Of a stretch of DNA of 39,183 nt, positions 7,440 to 15,548 are shown piece by piece. The position numbers were made by a program, and so were the translations under genes. The notes beneath the pieces were generated by a model. That model did not search any database. It was not told the DNA's origin and saw only the letters and a list, made by a program, of their open reading frames with translations. How positions within the stretch are numbered: position 1 is the stretch's first letter; each line of letters begins with the position of its first letter. The DNA lies in contig JAOADN010000018.1 of NCBI GenBank assembly GCA_026417295.1, positions 1-39,183 of the forward strand, written 5' to 3'. The stretch is from Paracoccaceae bacterium (GTDB lineage: Bacteria > Pseudomonadota > Alphaproteobacteria > Rhodobacterales > Rhodobacteraceae).

Positions 7440-8294
7440 ATGGGGCTTGCGGCGCGCGAGGCGCGACTGGGCTGGGGCCTTGCGGCCCCGGCGCTGGCCT
7501 GGACGGGCGCCTTCTTCGTGCTGCCCTTCGCGGTCATGCTGGCGCTGTCCTTCGCGCGGATGGAGGGGCGCGCGGTCGTCCCCGCGCTCGATCCGGGGAA
7601 CTACCTGCGCATCGCAACCGAGCCGGCGATGGCCGGCGCGCTTGCCAACAGCATCGAGATCGCGCTGACCGTCACCCTGATCTCGGTCCTGCTCGCCTAT
7701 CCGCTGGCCGCGATCGTCGCCTTCCTCGTGCCGCGCCGCTGGCAGCGGCTGGCGCTGGTCCTGGCCGTGCTGCCCTTCTGGACCTCCTATGTCGTGCGCT
7801 CCTATGCCTGGCTTCTGGTCCTCGGGCAGAAGGGCATCGTCAACGGCACCCTCGAAGGGCTGCACCTCATCTCCGCCCCGCTGGAGATCGCGGCCACCCG
7901 CAGCGCGACCGTCATCGGCTTCGTCCACTTCTTCACGATGCTGCTGACGCTGACCATCTATGCCAGCCTCGTGCAGATGCCGCCGAACTATGCGCGCGCC
8001 GCCGCCGACCTGGGCGCCGGCCGCTGGGCGATCTTCCGGCACGTGATCCTGCCGCTGTCGCTGCCCGGCGTCGTCACCGGCGCCTTCCTGACCTTCGTCC
8101 TGTGCATCGGCGACTACATCACGCCGCAGATCCTGGGGGGCAATGCCGAACTGACGCTGCCGCAGCTCATCATGCTGCAGCTCGGGCGCAGCGGGAACTT
8201 CCCGCTCGCCTCGGCCCTCGCCGTCGCCCTGATGGGCGTCGTCGCCCTGGCCTATGCGGCCGCCTTCCGCTGGCTGAGGATCGACCGGACATGA
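7440..8294 (+). CDS. ABC transporter permease (PotB-like)
   Basis: A 284-residue polytopic membrane protein with about six hydrophobic segments. The first is LAWTGAFFVLPFAVMLAL near residue 20. The cytoplasmic EAA loop that docks the ATPase is visible as AAADLGAGRWAIFRHVILP (about 180-200). Length and motif order fit the PotB/BinPDT_1 family. It starts 24 bp after the binding-protein gene, and its stop overlaps the next permease start (ATGA at 8291-8294), so the pair is made stoichiometrically. Confidence 0.9.
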   Translation: MGLAAREARLGWGLAAPALAWTGAFFVLPFAVMLALSFARMEGRAVVPALDPGNYLRIATEPAMAGALANSIEIALTVTLISVLLAYPLAAIVAFLVPRRWQRLALVLAVLPFWTSYVVRSYAWLLVLGQKGIVNGTLEGLHLISAPLEIAATRSATVIGFVHFFTMLLTLTIYASLVQMPPNYARAAADLGAGRWAIFRHVILPLSLPGVVTGAFLTFVLCIGDYITPQILGGNAELTLPQLIMLQLGRSGNFPLASALAVALMGVVALAYAAAFRWLRIDRT

Positions 8295-9058
8295 GACCGC
8301 TCGCCTGGGCCTATCTCGCGGCGGCCTATGCCTTCATCTTCCTGCCGGTCGTGGTGCTCGTCGCCTTCTCGTTCCAGGACGGCCGGCTGCCCGTGCCGCC
8401 CCTGCGCGGCGTCACGCTCGACTGGTACGCGAAGGTCCTGTCGGACCGCGCCGTCGTCGCGGCGCTGTGGAATTCGCTTGCCGTGGCGGCCGTCTCGTCT
8501 CTCGTCGCGCTGGTCCTCGGCTTCCTCGCGGCCCATGCCTTCGCCCGCGTCAGGCTGCCGGGATCGGCGGCGCTGCGCACGCTGATCGTCGCGCCGATGG
8601 CGGTGAGTTCGCTGATCATCGGGCTCGGCCTGCTGTCGGTCTTCAACGGCCTCGGCATCCGGCCCTCGCTGGTCACCGCAGGGATCGGCCATGTCGTCAT
8701 CAACCTGCCGCTCTGCTTTGCCATCCTCTATGCGGCGATGGGGGATCACCAGCGGGCGGCCGAACGGGCGGCCCGCGACCTCGGCGCCTCGGAGGCGCGC
8801 GTCCTGTGGCTGGTCTCGGCGCCGATGCTCGCCCCGGCGCTGGCGGCGGCCTTCTTCCTGTCGCTCACCTTCTCCTGGGACGAGTTCATCATCGCCTTCC
8901 TGCTCACACGCTTCGACGTCACCCTGCCGGTCGAGATCTGGTCGATGCTGCGCTCGGGCCTGTCGCCCGCCATCAACGCGGTCGGCGCGCTGGTCTTCCT
9001 GATCTCGGCGGGGGCGGTGGTGCTGGCCGAGCTCCTGCTTCTGCGGAGGCGGACATGA
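8291..9058 (+). CDS. ABC transporter permease (PotC-like)
   Basis: A 255-residue second permease, starting MRPLAWAYLAAAYAFIFLP. It has about six transmembrane segments and the EAA loop AARDLGASEARVLWLVSAP near residue 160. FSWDEFIIAFLLT is typical of the PotC group. It is coupled by ATGA overlaps to the permease before it and to the ATPase after it. Heterodimeric permeases of this kind form a type I importer channel. The substrate is unknown. Confidence 0.9.
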   Translation: MRPLAWAYLAAAYAFIFLPVVVLVAFSFQDGRLPVPPLRGVTLDWYAKVLSDRAVVAALWNSLAVAAVSSLVALVLGFLAAHAFARVRLPGSAALRTLIVAPMAVSSLIIGLGLLSVFNGLGIRPSLVTAGIGHVVINLPLCFAILYAAMGDHQRAAERAARDLGASEARVLWLVSAPMLAPALAAAFFLSLTFSWDEFIIAFLLTRFDVTLPVEIWSMLRSGLSPAINAVGALVFLISAGAVVLAELLLLRRRT

Positions 9059-10050
9059 CCGCGGGCCTGACGATCGACCGGGTCGTCCAGCGCTTCGGCG
9101 ACGCGGTGGTGCTGCCCGGGATCGACCTCGAGATCGCGGCCGGCGAATTCGTCGTGCTGCTCGGGCCGTCGGGCTGCGGCAAGACGACGCTTCTCAACCT
9201 CATCGCGGGCTTCGCCGAACCGACATCGGGGCGCATCCTGATCGGCGGGCGCGACATGGCCGGCATCGGTCCGAAGGACCGGCCGACGACGACCGTGTTC
9301 CAGGACTATGCGCTGTTTCCGCACATGACGCTGGCCGACAACGTGGCCTTCGGCCTGCGCATGCGCGGTGTCGGCCGGTCGGCGCGGCGCGAAAGGGCCG
9401 AGGCCATGCTCGATCTCGTCGGCCTGTCGGGGCGCGGTGCGGCGCGGCCGCACGAACTGTCCGGCGGCCAGCGCCAGCGCGTCGCGCTGGCCCGGGCGCT
9501 GGCGGTCGAGCCCGAGGTCCTGCTGCTTGACGAGCCCCTCGGGGCGCTGGACCTGAAGCTGCGCCGCGCCATGCAGGACGAGCTCAAGTCGATCCAGGCC
9601 AAGGTCGGCACGACCTTCGTGCATGTCACCCACGACCAGGAGGAGGCGATGGCCATCGCCGACCGCATCGTGGTGATGAACGAGGGCCGGATCGAGGATC
9701 AGGGCCCCCCGCGCCAGGTCTATCTCAATCCGCGCACGCTCTTCACCGCAGGCTTCATGGGCGAGATCAACCGCATCCCGCTCGCCGACGGCCGCTCGCC
9801 GCTCGGGCCGCTGGTGCCCGGCAGCGGCACGCTCTGCCTGCGCCCCGAGGCGATCGGCACCGAGGGGCCGATCGCCCTCGGCCAGGCGCGGGTCCTCGAG
9901 GCGGCCTTCTTCGGCACCCATGTGCGCGCCCATGTGGCCCCCGTTGCCGCGCCCGAGCTGCGGCTGGTCGTGCACCTGCCGCAGAAGGCGCTGCCGGCGC
10001 CCGGCGAGGTTCTGACCCTCTTCGCCCGCGACCCGGTGGTGCTGCCATGA
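9055..10050 (+). CDS. ABC transporter ATP-binding protein (PotA-like)
   Basis: A 331-residue ATPase. It has a Walker A motif GPSGCGKTT (about residue 38), Q-loop VFQDYALFP, signature LSGGQRQR, Walker B LLLDEPLGALD and an H-loop in HVTHDQEEAM. A C-terminal TOBE-like regulatory domain (about 250-331) places it in the PotA/MalK-type group. It overlaps the upstream permease and the downstream hydrolase by ATGA at each end. It energises the importer formed with the preceding three genes. Confidence 0.93.
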   Translation: MTAGLTIDRVVQRFGDAVVLPGIDLEIAAGEFVVLLGPSGCGKTTLLNLIAGFAEPTSGRILIGGRDMAGIGPKDRPTTTVFQDYALFPHMTLADNVAFGLRMRGVGRSARRERAEAMLDLVGLSGRGAARPHELSGGQRQRVALARALAVEPEVLLLDEPLGALDLKLRRAMQDELKSIQAKVGTTFVHVTHDQEEAMAIADRIVVMNEGRIEDQGPPRQVYLNPRTLFTAGFMGEINRIPLADGRSPLGPLVPGSGTLCLRPEAIGTEGPIALGQARVLEAAFFGTHVRAHVAPVAAPELRLVVHLPQKALPAPGEVLTLFARDPVVLP

Positions 10051-10814
10051 GGCGCGCGCGCCCCGGCGAGTGGTGGCGGCTGACGCCGAAGGGCGACGGC
10101 GTGACGCTGATCGACGAGCCGCATGTCCGGGAATTCTACCGCTGCAACGTCTGGCATGTCCGCGGGCGCGACGGCGACATGCTGGTGGACAGCGGCATGG
10201 GTGTCGTCAGCCTGCGCGGGCAGGTGGCGCTGGTGACGGGGCGGCCGCTGCAGGCGGTGGCGAGCCATACCCATTTCGATCACATCGGCTGCCACCACGA
10301 ATTCGACTGCCGCCTCTGCCATGAGGCCGAGGCGGCGATCCTGGCCGATCCGACGCGTGCGGCGACGCTGGCCGATCCCTATGTGACGGACGCCATCTTC
10401 ACCCGCCTGCCGCCCGCGCCCTACAGCTCGGCCACCTATTCCGTCCGCGCCGCCCCCGCGACGCGCATCCTGGTTGACGGCGACATCGTCGATCTCGGCG
10501 ACCGCCATTTCGAGGTCATCCACACGCCCGGCCATTCGCCGGGCGGGATCGCCCTGTGGGAGGCGGCGACCGGCATCCTCTTCGCCGGCGACATCGTCTA
10601 TGACGGCCCGCTGATCGAGGACACCTATCATGCGGACGCGGCCGACTACTACCGGTCGATGACGCGGCTCCTGTCGCTGCCGGTGCGGGTGGTCCATGCC
10701 GGGCATTTCCCAAGCTACGGCGGCGACAGGCACCGCGCCATCATCCGCGCCTGGCTCGACGCGAAGGATGCCGGCCCGCCCCTCAGCCCAGGGCGAGGAA
10801 ACGCTCGACCATGA
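10047..10814 (+). CDS. Metallo-beta-lactamase-fold hydrolase
   Basis: A 255-residue protein with the zinc-binding motif SHTHFDHIG (H74, H76, D78, H79). Further ligands are the His of HTPGHSPGG, the Asp of FAGDIVYDG and a late His in HAGHF. These are complete for a two-zinc MBL-fold enzyme such as a glyoxalase II-like or lactonase-like hydrolase. The gene is translationally coupled to the importer ATPase, so it probably acts on the imported compound or its product. Its last 32 bp overlap the end of the convergent TIM-barrel gene. The Pro/Gly-rich C-terminus suggests the overlap is tolerated rather than functional. Confidence 0.85.
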   Translation: MRRARPGEWWRLTPKGDGVTLIDEPHVREFYRCNVWHVRGRDGDMLVDSGMGVVSLRGQVALVTGRPLQAVASHTHFDHIGCHHEFDCRLCHEAEAAILADPTRAATLADPYVTDAIFTRLPPAPYSSATYSVRAAPATRILVDGDIVDLGDRHFEVIHTPGHSPGGIALWEAATGILFAGDIVYDGPLIEDTYHADAADYYRSMTRLLSLPVRVVHAGHFPSYGGDRHRAIIRAWLDAKDAGPPLSPGRGNARP

Positions 10815-11655
10815 CGTCAAGCACCTCGTCGGGGGGGCGCAGCCACCAGTTCCGGGCGCTGAAGACCTCGACCTCGGCGCAGCCGGCGAAGCCGGCCGCC
10901 CGGACGGCGCGGCCGATCGCCGCGAGGTCGGCCACCCCGTCGCCCATCATGCCGCGGTCGAGAAGCACGTCGCGCGTGTCGGCAAGCCAGTCGCAGAGAT
11001 GGAAGCCGAGGATGCGCGCGCACCCGGCGCGCGCCAGCTCGGCCGGCAGCGTCCTGTCCCACCAGACATGGTAGACATCGCAGGCCACCCCGACATTGGG
11101 CGCCCCGATCCTGTCGCACAGGTCCACCGCGTCGCGCATCGTGACCAGTGCCGCGCGGTCGCCGGCATAGACCGGGTGCAGGGGCTCCAGCGCCAGCGAG
11201 ACCCCGCAGGCCGCCGCCAGGGGCGCGGCCTCGGCCACCCGGTCGGCGATCAGCTCCAGCGTCGGGGCGATGCCCCTGGTGCCGGGTTCCACGCCGCCCG
11301 TGACGATGGTCAGCACCTTCGTGCCCAGGGCGGCGGCCATGTCGATGGCAGCGCGGAAGTCGTCCATGATCGCATCGCGCGAGGGCAGGGCCAGCGGCCC
11401 GGCCAGATAGGGCGCGCGGCAGAGGCCCGTCACCTCCATCCCCGCGCCGCGCACGCGTTCGCCGATCTCGGCCGCGCGGGCCCCGATCTCGCGCCGCCAG
11501 AAGACGATCCCGCCGAGGCCGCGCGCGGCGCAGGCGTCGATCACCCGCTCCACCGGCCAGCCGGCGCCGCGGCCCTCGAGGTTGTGGCCGAGCGTCGCGG
11601 TGTTCAGCGCCAGCCCGCGCAGCCGCGCGTCCGCCCCGTGCCGCGGCCCCGTCAT
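10783..11655 (-). CDS. Sugar-phosphate isomerase/epimerase-like TIM-barrel protein
   Basis: A 290-residue protein of the xylose-isomerase-like TIM-barrel (AP endonuclease 2) superfamily. Metal or substrate residues are suggested by SLALEPLHP (Glu), GVACDVYHVWWD (Asp and His), GFHLCDW and a final AEVEVFS (Glu). Members isomerise or epimerise keto-sugars and related acids, and the exact substrate cannot be read. It is the last gene of a three-gene operon and overlaps the DUF993 gene by ATGA. Related DUF993 clusters, as I remember them, also include such an epimerase, which supports a shared pathway. Confidence 0.82.
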   Translation of the reverse strand: MTGPRHGADARLRGLALNTATLGHNLEGRGAGWPVERVIDACAARGLGGIVFWRREIGARAAEIGERVRGAGMEVTGLCRAPYLAGPLALPSRDAIMDDFRAAIDMAAALGTKVLTIVTGGVEPGTRGIAPTLELIADRVAEAAPLAAACGVSLALEPLHPVYAGDRAALVTMRDAVDLCDRIGAPNVGVACDVYHVWWDRTLPAELARAGCARILGFHLCDWLADTRDVLLDRGMMGDGVADLAAIGRAVRAAGFAGCAEVEVFSARNWWLRPPDEVLDVMVERFLALG

Positions 11656-12809
11656 GCCGCGCCGTAGAGGGCGAGCAGGCGGCGCATCCGTGCCACCGCC
11701 AGATCGGGGTCGCGCAGAAGGCCGCAGCCATCGGCCAGGCGGAAGACCTCGCAGAAATGGGGCAGGGGCCGCATCGCCTGCGCGCCGGCCAGCATGACGA
11801 AATGGTCCTGGAAGCCGTTCAGCCAGGCAAGGAAGACGACGCCCGTCTTGTAGAACCGCGTCGGCGCACGGAAGATCGTGCGGGCAAGCGGCACCGTCGG
11901 GTCGAGGATGCGGCGGAATCCCGCGACATCGCCCGCGCCCAGCCGCCCGACCGCCTCGGCCACCAGGGGCGCCAGCGGGTCGAAGATGCCCAGAAGGGCA
12001 TGGCTGAAGCCCGCCTCGTCCCCCGCCATCAGTTCGGGATAGTTGAAGTCGTCGCCCGTATACATCCTGACCCCCGGCGGCAGGCGGCGGCGGAGGGCGA
12101 TCTCCCTGTCCCGGTCGAGCAGCGAGATCTTGATCCCGTCGACCTTCGCGGGATTGGCCGCGATGATCGCGACCACGGTCTCGAGCGCCTCCTCGAAGCG
12201 GCTGCTGCCCCAGTATCCCTTCAGCGCCGGATCGAACATCTCGCCCAGCCAGTGCAGGATCACCGGCTGGTCGGCATTGCCGAGCGCCTCGGCGTAGACG
12301 CGCGCATAGTCCTCCGGCCCGCGGGCGACGCGCGCCAGCGCGCGGCTGGCCATCAGGATCAGCCGCCCGCCCAGCCGCTGGATCGCCTCCATCTGCGCGC
12401 CATAGGCGCGGCGCACGTCGTCAAGGCCGCGCGCCGCCGCCGGATCGAGCTGGTCGGTGCCGCAGCCGTTGGCGACCCGCGCCTGCGGCAGCTCCTCCCG
12501 CGTGCGCCGGATCAGCTCCAGCGCCCCCGGCCAGTCGAGGCCCATGCCGCGCTGGGCCGTGTCCATCGCCTCGGCGATGCCCAGCCCCAGCGCGTCGAGA
12601 TGGCGCCGGAAGGCCATCGTCGCCTTCCAGTCCACCGCCGCCGCCTCCGAAGGGTCGGCGGCCGCGAAGGGATCGGCCACCACATGGGCCGCGGCATAGA
12701 CGACGCGGGCGGCATCCGGCGGCAGGCGGGAGGGCACGACCGGCGTTCCGGTCAGCACATGCTCGACCATGCGGCCGGCGGTGTCGGGAAGGGCGATCCG
12801 CAGGGCCAT
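11652..12809 (-). CDS. DUF993 family protein (dihydrodipicolinate synthase-like)
   Basis: A 385-residue protein recognised from the conserved DUF993 blocks VYAAAHVVADP, EAMDTAQRGMGLDWP, ILMASRALAR, VILHWLGEMFDPAL, VDGIKISLLD and YTGDDFNYPEL. DUF993 is regarded as a class I aldolase-like TIM barrel. The Lys in DGIKISLLD sits where dihydrodipicolinate synthase-type enzymes carry the Schiff-base lysine. The reaction is uncharacterised as far as I know; lyase or aldolase action on a keto-acid is a reasonable inference. It lies 2 bp after the SDR gene and overlaps the epimerase gene. Confidence 0.85.
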   Translation of the reverse strand: MALRIALPDTAGRMVEHVLTGTPVVPSRLPPDAARVVYAAAHVVADPFAAADPSEAAAVDWKATMAFRRHLDALGLGIAEAMDTAQRGMGLDWPGALELIRRTREELPQARVANGCGTDQLDPAAARGLDDVRRAYGAQMEAIQRLGGRLILMASRALARVARGPEDYARVYAEALGNADQPVILHWLGEMFDPALKGYWGSSRFEEALETVVAIIAANPAKVDGIKISLLDRDREIALRRRLPPGVRMYTGDDFNYPELMAGDEAGFSHALLGIFDPLAPLVAEAVGRLGAGDVAGFRRILDPTVPLARTIFRAPTRFYKTGVVFLAWLNGFQDHFVMLAGAQAMRPLPHFCEVFRLADGCGLLRDPDLAVARMRRLLALYGAA

Positions 12810-12811
12810 GG

Positions 12812-13582
12812 TCAGAACCGCGGCACCAGCATGCCGCCATCGGCGGCGATCGGCAGTCCGGTCGTGTAGGGCAGCCCGCCCGCGGCCAGCGTGGCGATGA
12901 TGCGCCCCACTTCCTCGGGCCGGCCGACGCGGGGCAGGAGCGTCAGCCCCGCCGCCGCGCGCGCCCGGTATTCCCCGATCACCGGCGCCGTCAGGTCGGT
13001 CTCGATCAGGCCGGGCTGGACGTCGTAGACGGCGATCCCCTCGCGGCCCAGCCGCACCGCCCAGGCGCGCGTCGCCATCGCCGCAGCCGCCTTCGAGACG
13101 GCGTATTCCGTGCGCGGCTCGGCCACCGCCACGGCGTTCGACGAGGTGACGGTCACCACCGCATGGAAGAGCGTCGCCGGACGCGCCCGCCCGAGCAGCC
13201 GCCGCGCGAAGGCCTGGGTGAGGAAGAACACGCCCTTCGCGTTCACCGCCTGGCAGCGGTCGTAGGAGGCCTCGGTGACCAGAAGCGGATCGCCGCGCGA
13301 CAGCACGCCCACGCCGGCATTGTTGACCAGCGTCGTCAGCGGCCCCAGCGCCGCCTCGGCCGAAGCAAGCCCCGCATCATGGGCGGCGATGTCGGCCACG
13401 TCGAAGGCCGCCTCGGCGACATCCGCGCCGGCCGCCCGCAGCCGGCCTGCCGCCGCCGCAAGGTCCGGATCCCCCGGCAGCCCGTTCAGCGCCACCGCGA
13501 AGCCGGCTTCCGCCAGGGCCTCGGCCGCGGCAAGGCCGATCCCGCGCCCCGCCCCCGTCACCAGGGCCACCTGCCGCGCCAT
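12812..13582 (-). CDS. Short-chain dehydrogenase/reductase (FabG-like)
   Basis: A 256-residue SDR. It has the nucleotide-binding motif TGAGRGIG (9-16), NNAGVG, a catalytic Ser in VTSSNAVA, and the YAVSK catalytic Tyr/Lys. The C-terminus ends PIAADGGMLVPRF. Annotation tools usually call such proteins 3-ketoacyl-ACP reductase, but the operon with DUF993 and an epimerase favours a polyol or sugar-acid dehydrogenase. The ATG follows a strong GGAGG site. A TAAC-N6-GTTA palindrome lies about 40 bp upstream, shared with the divergent MaoC gene. Confidence 0.88.
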   Translation of the reverse strand: MARQVALVTGAGRGIGLAAAEALAEAGFAVALNGLPGDPDLAAAAGRLRAAGADVAEAAFDVADIAAHDAGLASAEAALGPLTTLVNNAGVGVLSRGDPLLVTEASYDRCQAVNAKGVFFLTQAFARRLLGRARPATLFHAVVTVTSSNAVAVAEPRTEYAVSKAAAAMATRAWAVRLGREGIAVYDVQPGLIETDLTAPVIGEYRARAAAGLTLLPRVGRPEEVGRIIATLAAGGLPYTTGLPIAADGGMLVPRF

Positions 13583-13620
13583 GCCCGCCTCCCTCCGCTT
13601 GCCGCGCCGCCTCCCGTCTG

Positions 13621-13636
13621 GTAACTATCCGGTTAC
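13621..13636. promoter_or_regulatory. Palindromic operator GTAAC-N6-GTTAC, shared type A
   Basis: GTAACTATCCGGTTAC is a perfect 5-bp inverted repeat with a 6-bp spacer. It lies between the divergent SDR operon (start 13582) and the MaoC gene (start 13671). The site at 17976-17991 matches it at 13 of 16 positions. Two near-identical palindromes at two divergent promoters 4.3 kb apart suggest one TetR- or MarR-type regulator. Its gene is not obvious in this window. Confidence 0.65.
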
Positions 13637-13670
13637 ATCGGGGCATGCAAGCGCAGGGGGGCGACGCGGG

Positions 13671-14129
13671 ATGGAGGGGCGCTGGCTTCCGCCGGGGCTG
13701 CACGGCTTCGACGCGCTGCGCCCCGGCGACCGGATCGCCACGCCGCGCCGCGCGGTCCCGGCCGCCCTCGTCGATGCCTTCGCCGCCCTCACCGGCGACC
13801 GCTTCGCCATCCACATGTCGGACGCGGCCGCCCGCGACGCGGGCTTCGGCGGGCGCGTGGCCCACGGCCTTCTCGTCCTCGCCCTGATCGACGGGCTGAA
13901 GAACCGGGCCGCGGCCCGGTTCGACGCCGTCGCCTCGCTGGGCTGGCGCTGGAGCTTCATCGCGCCCGTCCTCGCCGGGCAGGAGATCGGCGCCGTCCTG
14001 ACGGTCGCCGGCAAGCGGGCGACGCGCCGGCCCGACCGCGGCATCCTGCGCCTTGCCGTCACCGCGACGGACGGGCAGGGCGCCGTCCTCCAGCGGGGCT
14101 GGAACCTGCTCATGGTGCGCCGCCCCTGA
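13671..14129 (+). CDS. MaoC-family (R)-specific hydratase
   Basis: A 152-residue hot-dog-fold protein. The hydratase signature is present: LTGDRFAIHMSDAAARDAGF followed by GRVAHGLL. It includes the catalytic Asp of GDR and the His of AIH. MaoC-type enzymes hydrate trans-2-enoyl-CoA to 3-hydroxyacyl-CoA. Length fits a single-domain member. It is divergent from the SDR operon across the palindromic operator, and a convergent stem-loop follows. With the CoA-transferase and enoyl-CoA hydratase nearby it suggests CoA-ester chemistry. An ATG at 13645 is out of frame and not used. Confidence 0.87.
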   Translation: MEGRWLPPGLHGFDALRPGDRIATPRRAVPAALVDAFAALTGDRFAIHMSDAAARDAGFGGRVAHGLLVLALIDGLKNRAAARFDAVASLGWRWSFIAPVLAGQEIGAVLTVAGKRATRRPDRGILRLAVTATDGQGAVLQRGWNLLMVRRP

Positions 14130-14229
14130 AGGCCGCCGGCGCGGTCCGCCCCCGAAGGCCGGCCCCCGATGCCCCCGCCTTCATCCCCCCGCGCCCCCCT
14201 TCATCCTGGCCCAAATACTCCGGAGGGGT

Positions 14230-14252
14230 CCGGGGAGGCAGCGCCTCCCCGG
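14230..14252. terminator. Bidirectional terminator stem-loop of Rhodobacteraceae type
   Basis: A perfect 10-bp stem CCGGGGAGGC / GCCTCCCCGG surrounds an AGC loop. It lies between the convergent MaoC and glycerate kinase genes. It is preceded by CCCAAATACTCCGGAGGGG, a combination I remember as a frequent intergenic element in this family; that memory is unverified. Confidence 0.7.
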
Positions 14253-14258
14253 CCGCGC

Positions 14259-15548
14259 TCAGCGCAGGAGGATGGCGCGGAAGTCGTTGACGTTCGTCCC
14301 CGTCGGCCCCGGCTCGAAGAGGTCCCCCGCAAGGGCGAAGGCAGCCCAGGCGTCGTGGGCGGAAAGAAGCGCTGCCGGGTCGCCGCCCGCGGCGCGGATG
14401 CGCGCGCAGGTCGTCCCGTCGGCGAAGGCGCCGGCATTGCGCTCCGACCCGTCGATCCCGTCGGTATCGGCCGCGAGGGCGGCGAAGGGCAGGCCCTCGG
14501 CCGCCAGCGCCGCCGCCAGCAGGAACTCGGTATTGCGTCCGCCCCGGCCGGCCGGCCCGCGCAGCGTCACCGTCGTCTCGCCGCCCGACAGGATCACCAC
14601 GGGCCGCGCGAAGGGCCGGTCGCGCAGCGCCACCTCGCGCAGGATCGCCGCATGGACGCGCCCGACCTCGCGCGCCTCGCCCTCGACGGCGTCCGACAGG
14701 ATCGCCGCCGAAAGGCCCTCGGCCCCGGCCGCCCGCGCCGCCGCCTCGAGCGACAGCCGCGCCGAGGCGATGACGCGCACCTCGTTCCCCGCGAAGACCG
14801 GGTCGTCCGGCGCCGGCGCCGGCCCGACCTCGCCCTCGAGGAAGGCGGCGACGCGTGGCGGCAGGGCGATGCGCCGCGCCGCGACCATGGCGCGGGCCTC
14901 CGCCCGGGTCACCGCGTCGGGGACCGTCGGGCCCGAGGCGACCTGCGCAGGGTCGTCGCCCGGCACGTCCGAGACGACCAGCGAGACGACCTTCGCCGGG
15001 TGGCAGGCCGCCGCCAGGCGCCCGCCCTTGATCCGGCTCGCCTGCTTGCGGATCGCGTTCATCACCGCGATCGGCGCGCCCGAGGCGAGGAGCGCGCGGT
15101 TGAGCGCCTGCTCGTCCTCCAGCGTCAGCCCGGGGGGCGGCGCCGGCAGAAGGGCCGAGCCCCCGCCGCAGACCAGGGCAACGACCAGATCCTCCGCCGA
15201 AAGGCCGGCCACGGCATCGAACAGCGCCCCCGTGGCCGCCAGACCCGCGGCATCGGGCACGGGATGGGCGGCCTCGATCACGCGCAGCCGCCGGCAGGGC
15301 ACCCCATAGCCGTAGCGGGTGACGACGACCCCTTCGAGCGGGCCGTCCCAGAGCCGCTCGAAGGCCGCCCCGAGCTGCGCCGCACCCTTGCCGAAGCCGA
15401 TCACGACGGTGCGTCCGCGCGGCCGCGCGGGCAGGTTGCCGGCCAGAGCGGCCTCGGGATCTGCCGCCCGCACGGCGGCGGCGAAGAGCCGTTCCAGAAG
15501 GGCGCGGTCCCCGGCAGCGATCCCCGGCGGGGCGGCGGCAGCGCTCAT
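14259..15548 (-). CDS. Glycerate 2-kinase (DUF4147/MOFRL family)
   Basis: A 429-residue protein with the family blocks VVIGFGKGAAQLG, LVCGGGSALLPAP, QASRIKGGRLA, SDVPGDDPAQVASGPT, ILSGGETTVTLRG and FAALAADTDGIDG. These match class II D-glycerate kinases (TtuD/GckA type), which phosphorylate D-glycerate to 2-phosphoglycerate using ATP. It is last in an operon with the CoA-transferase and enoyl-CoA hydratase, and overlaps the latter by ATGA. In sugar-acid degradation this enzyme feeds the glycerate branch into glycolysis, so a C3 fragment may arise from the pathway encoded here. Confidence 0.88.
   Translation of the reverse strand: MSAAAAPPGIAAGDRALLERLFAAAVRAADPEAALAGNLPARPRGRTVVIGFGKGAAQLGAAFERLWDGPLEGVVVTRYGYGVPCRRLRVIEAAHPVPDAAGLAATGALFDAVAGLSAEDLVVALVCGGGSALLPAPPPGLTLEDEQALNRALLASGAPIAVMNAIRKQASRIKGGRLAAACHPAKVVSLVVSDVPGDDPAQVASGPTVPDAVTRAEARAMVAARRIALPPRVAAFLEGEVGPAPAPDDPVFAGNEVRVIASARLSLEAAARAAGAEGLSAAILSDAVEGEAREVGRVHAAILREVALRDRPFARPVVILSGGETTVTLRGPAGRGGRNTEFLLAAALAAEGLPFAALAADTDGIDGSERNAGAFADGTTCARIRAAGGDPAALLSAHDAWAAFALAGDLFEPGPTGTNVNDFRAILLR

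Noticed and set aside
12812-13582. Naming the SDR fabG (fatty-acid synthesis)
   Set aside because: It is not beside acpP, fabD or fabF and sits in a catabolic operon; the motifs are generic to the SDR family.
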